The notes beneath the pieces are model-generated. The model worked only from the letters and a program-made list of their open reading frames with translations. It was not told where the DNA came from and made no database searches. Positions 6,397 to 9,193 of a stretch of DNA of 9,193 nt are shown one piece after another. The stretch is from contig CAKSQP010000061.1 of the NCBI GenBank assembly GCA_934486965.1, positions 1-9,193 of the forward strand. The letters are read 5' to 3'. This DNA comes from an uncultured Eubacteriales bacterium (GTDB lineage Bacteria > Bacillota > Clostridia > Oscillospirales > UBA644). A program made the position numbers and the translations under genes. Within the stretch, counting starts at the first letter, position 1, and the number at the start of each line of letters is the position of its first letter.

Positions 6397-6903
6397 TTAT
6401 TCCGCCGAAGAACGCGACTGTTCGTCGGCTTTTATCTTTTTCTCAAGTTCCGTCTGTTTTGCAAGTATTATATTGACTTTGTCATAAAGATCTTCTATCA
6501 TAATTTCGGTTTTCAGATTGACTTTATAATCGTTTTCGGCGCGACGGCGGTCTTTTTCCTCCTGTCTGTTCTGGCTCATCATAATGAGCGGAGCCTGAAT
6601 TGCCGCAACGCAGGAAAGAACGAGATTGAGAAGTATGAAAGGATACGGGTCGAAAGCGTTTGACGCAAGCACGGCGTTTACGACCATCCACAGAATAAGT
6701 ACTCCGGAAAAAGAGAAAATGAACGCCCAACTTCCCGCGAACTTTGCGATCGCGTCGGCGGCTTTCTGTCCGACTGTCGGTTTTTGATTTTCGGGATTTG
6801 CCGAAATTTTGCTGTCGGCAAGCAGAGCGAGAACCTCTTCGTCGGTCATGTCGTGTTTGATGTCTTTTAATACTTCTTTCAATAGTTTTCTGTTTTCTTT
6901 CAT
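6397..6903 (-). CDS. DUF1003 membrane protein
   Basis: The 168-residue protein matches the DUF1003 (COG4420) pattern. It has a soluble N-terminal part (1-45), PTVGQKAADAIAKFAGSW leading into a first membrane segment (about 57-80), the family-typical FDPYPFILLNLVLS leading into a second (about 88-110), and then MMSQNRQEEKDRRRAENDY, a basic stretch. A coiled-coil-like tail runs from about 136 to 160. The biochemical role of the family is unknown to me. Its ATG overlaps the stop of tcdA by 4 bases (ATGA), and GGAGAGGGG lies eight bases upstream inside tcdA, so it is the second gene of that unit. No function in tRNA modification should be inferred from this linkage alone. Confidence 0.9.
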   Translation of the reverse strand: MKENRKLLKEVLKDIKHDMTDEEVLALLADSKISANPENQKPTVGQKAADAIAKFAGSWAFIFSFSGVLILWMVVNAVLASNAFDPYPFILLNLVLSCVAAIQAPLIMMSQNRQEEKDRRRAENDYKVNLKTEIMIEDLYDKVNIILAKQTELEKKIKADEQSRSSAE

Positions 6904-7652
6904 ATAATCGTCCCCTCTCCGTCATTCTGCAAAAACGGCGTTTTTACGGCTTTTTCGGCGAGGTCTCTTATGATTTTTCCCGAAATAAGAAGTCCTGCCG
7001 TCGCGGGACAGAACGCAATGCTCCCCGGCGTCTGCCGTTTTTCGGTCTTTTCTTCCGACGGGCGCGGCTTTATCGGCTCTTCGTCAGACCAGAGGACCTG
7101 CAATTTTTTTATTCCGCGTTTTCGAAGTTCACGTCGCATGACCTTTGCCAACGGGCAGACCGATGTTTTCGAGATATCCGAGATAGTAAAACGTTCGGGG
7201 TCGAGTTTGTTTCCCGTTCCCATCGAAGAGATTTCGGGGATATTCTTTTCATTGCAGGTCTCTGCAAGCAGCAGTTTCGAGGTCACGCTGTCGATAGCGT
7301 CGGCGACGTAATCGTAACTGTCGAAATCGAATTCTCCGAGCGTTTCTTTCGAGAAGAAAATTCCTTTTTTTATAATTTCGACATCGGGGTTTATATCCTT
7401 TGCGATTTTTTCGATGACGTCGACCTTTTTTTGCCCGACGGTCGAGGTAAAGGCGACCGCCTGACGGTTTATGTTCGTTACCGAAACGACGTCGTTATCG
7501 ACGACGGTGATTTTGCCTATTCCGCATCGGACGAGCGACAGAATAAGATGTCCGCCGACGCCGCCGACGCCGAAGACCGCGACATGACGGTTTTTGAAAT
7601 CTTTTACCGCGTCGCCTATAAGCATTTCGGTTCTTGAAAATCTGTTTATCAT
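6900..7652 (-). CDS. tcdA: tRNA threonylcarbamoyladenosine dehydratase TcdA (t6A cyclase)
   Basis: The 250-residue protein belongs to the ThiF/MoeB/E1-like family and to its TcdA (CsdL/YgdL, B. subtilis YrvM) branch. TcdA uses ATP to activate the carboxyl of t6A at position 37 of ANN-decoding tRNAs and closes it to cyclic t6A. The N-terminal NRFSRTEMLIG is typical of the branch. The nucleotide-binding glycine motif GVGGVGG is at 28-34, VTNINRQ at 58-64, and DAIDSV at 118-123. SSMGTGNKLDP (142-152) and KTSVCPLAKVMR (162-173) are diagnostic, and the C-terminal PGSIAFCPATAGL (209-221) closes the fold. AAGGAG eight bases before the ATG sets the start. The upstream DNA is the structured RNA at 7673-7890, and no separate promoter or terminator separates them, so tcdA probably shares its promoter and is freed by processing or read-through. 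Confidence 0.95.
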   Translation of the reverse strand: MINRFSRTEMLIGDAVKDFKNRHVAVFGVGGVGGHLILSLVRCGIGKITVVDNDVVSVTNINRQAVAFTSTVGQKKVDVIEKIAKDINPDVEIIKKGIFFSKETLGEFDFDSYDYVADAIDSVTSKLLLAETCNEKNIPEISSMGTGNKLDPERFTISDISKTSVCPLAKVMRRELRKRGIKKLQVLWSDEEPIKPRPSEEKTEKRQTPGSIAFCPATAGLLISGKIIRDLAEKAVKTPFLQNDGEGTII

Positions 7653-7672
7653 TTGTGTCTCTCCTTATCTTC

Positions 7673-7890
7673 GGCAGAGAAGAATCGGACTTTTATCGCC
7701 CGTCCGCATCTCAAAAAAGAAAAAATCAAAAAATTTCTTTGCGGCGGGTGCCGGCAGTTTTCACGGTGCGGATTTTTGGCATAACGACAAAGGAACCGCA
7801 GTGAATACTTGCTGTATTTACAAGGTTTCTGCGGAAGTCAGGACGAAAATCAGTCCGTCAAAACCGATAAGAGTTCGTTTTTTCTCTGCC
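7673..7890 (-). ncRNA. Structured non-coding RNA, candidate 6S RNA
   Basis: The region between tcdA and argS has no credible coding frame, yet the minus strand folds almost completely. The ends pair: 7890-7882 (GGCAGAGAA) with 7681-7673. Inside, 7874-7865 pairs with 7698-7689 (9 of 10). From there one arm continues: 7864-7855 with 7766-7757 (9 of 10), 7851-7846 with 7776-7771, 7834-7829 (CCGCAG) with 7801-7796, and an apical 7818-7814 with 7808-7804. A second arm on the 3' side pairs 7748-7741 with 7707-7699, leaving one bulged A. A good promoter places the transcript start at the first base of the closing stem. Size (about 218 nt), rod shape with an open central region, a 3'-side hairpin and paired ends fit 6S RNA, which binds the housekeeping RNA polymerase. 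From memory, Firmicutes 6S genes (bsrA) also lie beside yrvM, the tcdA orthologue. Alternatives are another large ncRNA class such as raiA-type RNA, or a tcdA leader. Confidence 0.6.
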
Positions 7891-7894
7891 TATT

Positions 7895-7924
7895 ATAATA
7901 TCATAAAAGCGAGCATTATGTCAA
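7895..7924 (-). promoter_or_regulatory. Promoter of the structured RNA and tcdA
   Basis: On the minus strand, perfect TTGACA (7924-7919), an 18-base spacer and TATTAT (7900-7895), overlapping a TATAAT at 7897-7892. The start expected from TATTAT falls at about 7890, the first paired base of the RNA. The -35 box abuts that of the argS promoter on the other strand. Confidence 0.8.
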
Positions 7925-7953
7925 TTGACAAACGCCCGTTATTTTGTTATAAT
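7925..7953 (+). promoter_or_regulatory. Promoter of argS
   Basis: A fully consensus promoter: TTGACA (7925-7930), a 17-base spacer and TATAAT (7948-7953). The start near 7960 gives a leader of about 27 bases containing AAAGGGG (7972-7978). This is too short for a T-box or other tRNA-sensing leader, so argS appears not to be controlled that way. Confidence 0.9.
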
Positions 7954-7986
7954 TACAAGGATATATTATATAAAGGGGAAGTTTTA

Positions 7987-9193
7987 ATGAATACCATTAC
8001 AGAAAAGTTAGGGCAGATCGTCGCCGCGGCGTTTGAAAAATGCGGATACGACAAAAACCTCGGAAGAGTGACCGTTTCGGACAGGGAAGATCTCTGTCAG
8101 TTCCAGTGCAACGGCGCTTTCGACGGAGCGAAACTTTACAGAAAAGCCCCCTTTAAGATTGCGGGAGAAGTCGCGGAAATCCTTTCTGCTGACAGCCGCT
8201 TTGCAAAAGCCGAAGTCGCAAACCCCGGCTTTATAAACTTGACTTTGACATCGGAATATATGTCCGAACTCTTAGGAGAGATTTATGCCGACGAAAACCT
8301 GTCGGTCCCGCAGGTCGGAGACGGAAAGACCGTCGTTATCGACTACGGCGGACCGAACGTCGCAAAACCCCTGCATATAGGACACCTCCGCTCCGCGATA
8401 ATCGGCGAAAGCATAAAAAGACTTGCCAAAGCGTCGGGGTACAATGCGCTCGGAGATATCCACCTCGGCGACTGGGGCTTGCAGATAGGTCTTGTCATTA
8501 CCGAACTTTCAAAACGCCTGCCCGAAGAAAAATGTTTTTCGGAAGATTTTAAGGAGGGAGATTCCGTTCCAAACCTCACTCCCGAACTTTTGAGCGAAGT
8601 ATATCCCTTTGCAAGCAAAAGAAGCAAAGAGGACGAAGAATATAAAAAAGAGGCTCAGAAAGCGACTTTCGACCTGCAGAACGGTAGAACCGGATATATC
8701 GCCCTCTGGAAAGAAATCATGCGCGTTTCGGTCGCCGACTTAAAGAAAAACTACGAAAAACTGAACGTCGGTTTTGAATATTGGTACGGCGAAAGCGACG
8801 CCGATAAATATGTCGACGAACTCGTCAGTCGCCTTAACGAAAAGCACCTCATGCACGAAAGCGAAGGCGCGATGATAGTCGATCTCGAAGAAGAGACCGA
8901 CAAAGCGCCCGTTGCTCCCATCATAATCAAAAAATCGGACAACTCGAACCTTTATTCGACGACCGACCTTGCGACGATAATCCAGCGCGAAAAGGACTTT
9001 GCGCCCGACAAGATATGGTATGTTGTCGACACCCGTCAGGAACTGCATTTTACGCAGGTTTTCCGCTGTGCCAAAAAGGCTGGACTTACCGACGCGGAAC
9101 TCGAATTTCTCGGTTTCGGAACGATGAACGGCAAGGACGGCAAACCCTATAAGACCCGTGAAGGCGGCGTTATGAAACTCGAAGACCTGCTTT
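7987..9193 (+). CDS. argS: Arginyl-tRNA synthetase, N-terminal 402 codons
   Basis: This class I aminoacyl-tRNA synthetase charges tRNA-Arg; the gene runs off the window end. The N-terminal tRNA D-loop-recognition domain occupies about residues 1-85. The catalytic core begins at VVIDYGGPNVAKPLHIGHLRSA with the HIGH motif at 130-133. GDWGLQIG follows at 161-168, matching the family's GDWGTQFG. The last visible stretch, YKTREGGVMKLEDLL, matches the family segment that stands in for KMSKS, so the anticodon-binding domain must lie beyond the window. Relatives usually have Ser-Ser where this protein has Gly-Gly at 121-122. The ATG at 7987 is preceded by AAAGGGG with an 8-base gap. The frame is open without a stop to base 9193. 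It is divergent from the structured RNA and tcdA. Confidence 0.96.
   Translation, partial: MNTITEKLGQIVAAAFEKCGYDKNLGRVTVSDREDLCQFQCNGAFDGAKLYRKAPFKIAGEVAEILSADSRFAKAEVANPGFINLTLTSEYMSELLGEIYADENLSVPQVGDGKTVVIDYGGPNVAKPLHIGHLRSAIIGESIKRLAKASGYNALGDIHLGDWGLQIGLVITELSKRLPEEKCFSEDFKEGDSVPNLTPELLSEVYPFASKRSKEDEEYKKEAQKATFDLQNGRTGYIALWKEIMRVSVADLKKNYEKLNVGFEYWYGESDADKYVDELVSRLNEKHLMHESEGAMIVDLEEETDKAPVAPIIIKKSDNSNLYSTTDLATIIQREKDFAPDKIWYVVDTRQELHFTQVFRCAKKAGLTDAELEFLGFGTMNGKDGKPYKTREGGVMKLEDLL

Noticed and set aside
7673..7890. SRP RNA, tmRNA, RNase P, cobalamin or lysine riboswitch as the identity of the structured RNA.
   Set aside because: None of their signature segments is visible (for example GGAAGGAAGCAGCC of SRP RNA, or the cobalamin box), and there is no tRNA-like end.
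7653..7986. T-box or other tRNA-sensing leader for argS.
   Set aside because: On the plus strand there is no GGGUGGNACCGCG-type antiterminator, and the consensus argS promoter at 7925-7953 lies downstream of all the structured sequence.
1..9193. CRISPR array, tRNA or rRNA gene, insertion sequence, prophage or toxin-antitoxin pair.
   Set aside because: I saw no regularly spaced repeats, no tRNA cloverleaf ends, and no transposase, integrase or phage-like proteins in any frame.

Overview
The window reads as chromosomal DNA from a member of the Clostridia or a close Firmicutes relative. The signs are strong AAGGAG-type ribosome binding sites, near-consensus sigma-70/sigma-A promoters, a class B sortase, a transketolase split into two genes, and MnmA/TcdA proteins of the Firmicutes type. 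Moderate GC and a C/G-rich third codon position (many gcg, gac, ttc, gtc) would suit an uncultured gut clostridial lineage, but this is inference. Nothing marks a phage, plasmid or insertion sequence.

Layout. (1) Bases 1-1278, plus strand: the 3' end of a cysteine synthase gene (cysK), whose stop codon overlaps the start of mnmA (tRNA 2-thiouridylase). A strong hairpin terminator follows. (2) Bases 1285-4576, minus strand: first an operon from one good promoter, running transketolase N-terminal subunit, then C-terminal subunit, then class B sortase; then, separately, a small gene for an unrecognised exported protein. The small gene is bracketed by two nearly identical 25-base hairpins. (3) Bases 4577-4723: a divergent promoter region with a perfect 14-bp palindrome touching one -35 box. 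(4) Bases 4724-6360, plus strand: a PAP2-family membrane phosphatase overlapping by 4 bp a 355-residue protein that looks like a divergent AlbA_2/Schlafen-type protein, closed by a bidirectional terminator. (5) Bases 6397-7652, minus strand: tcdA (tRNA t6A cyclase) overlapping by 4 bp a DUF1003 membrane protein. (6) Bases 7653-7986: a non-protein region holding a roughly 218-nt highly structured RNA on the minus strand (candidate 6S RNA), plus two back-to-back promoters whose -35 boxes together form one 12-bp palindrome. (7) Bases 7987-9193, plus strand: the first 402 codons of argS, running off the end.

Themes. Three of the genes act on tRNA: mnmA (wobble U34 thiolation), tcdA (A37 cyclic t6A) and argS (charging). 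CysK links sulfur assimilation to the thiolase gene. The transketolase pair serves the pentose phosphate pathway, and its co-transcription with a sortase is unexpected. The least ordinary items are the structured RNA with its shared promoter block, the PAP2 plus AlbA_2-like pair, and the hairpin-flanked small gene. No clear new defence or mobile system is visible.
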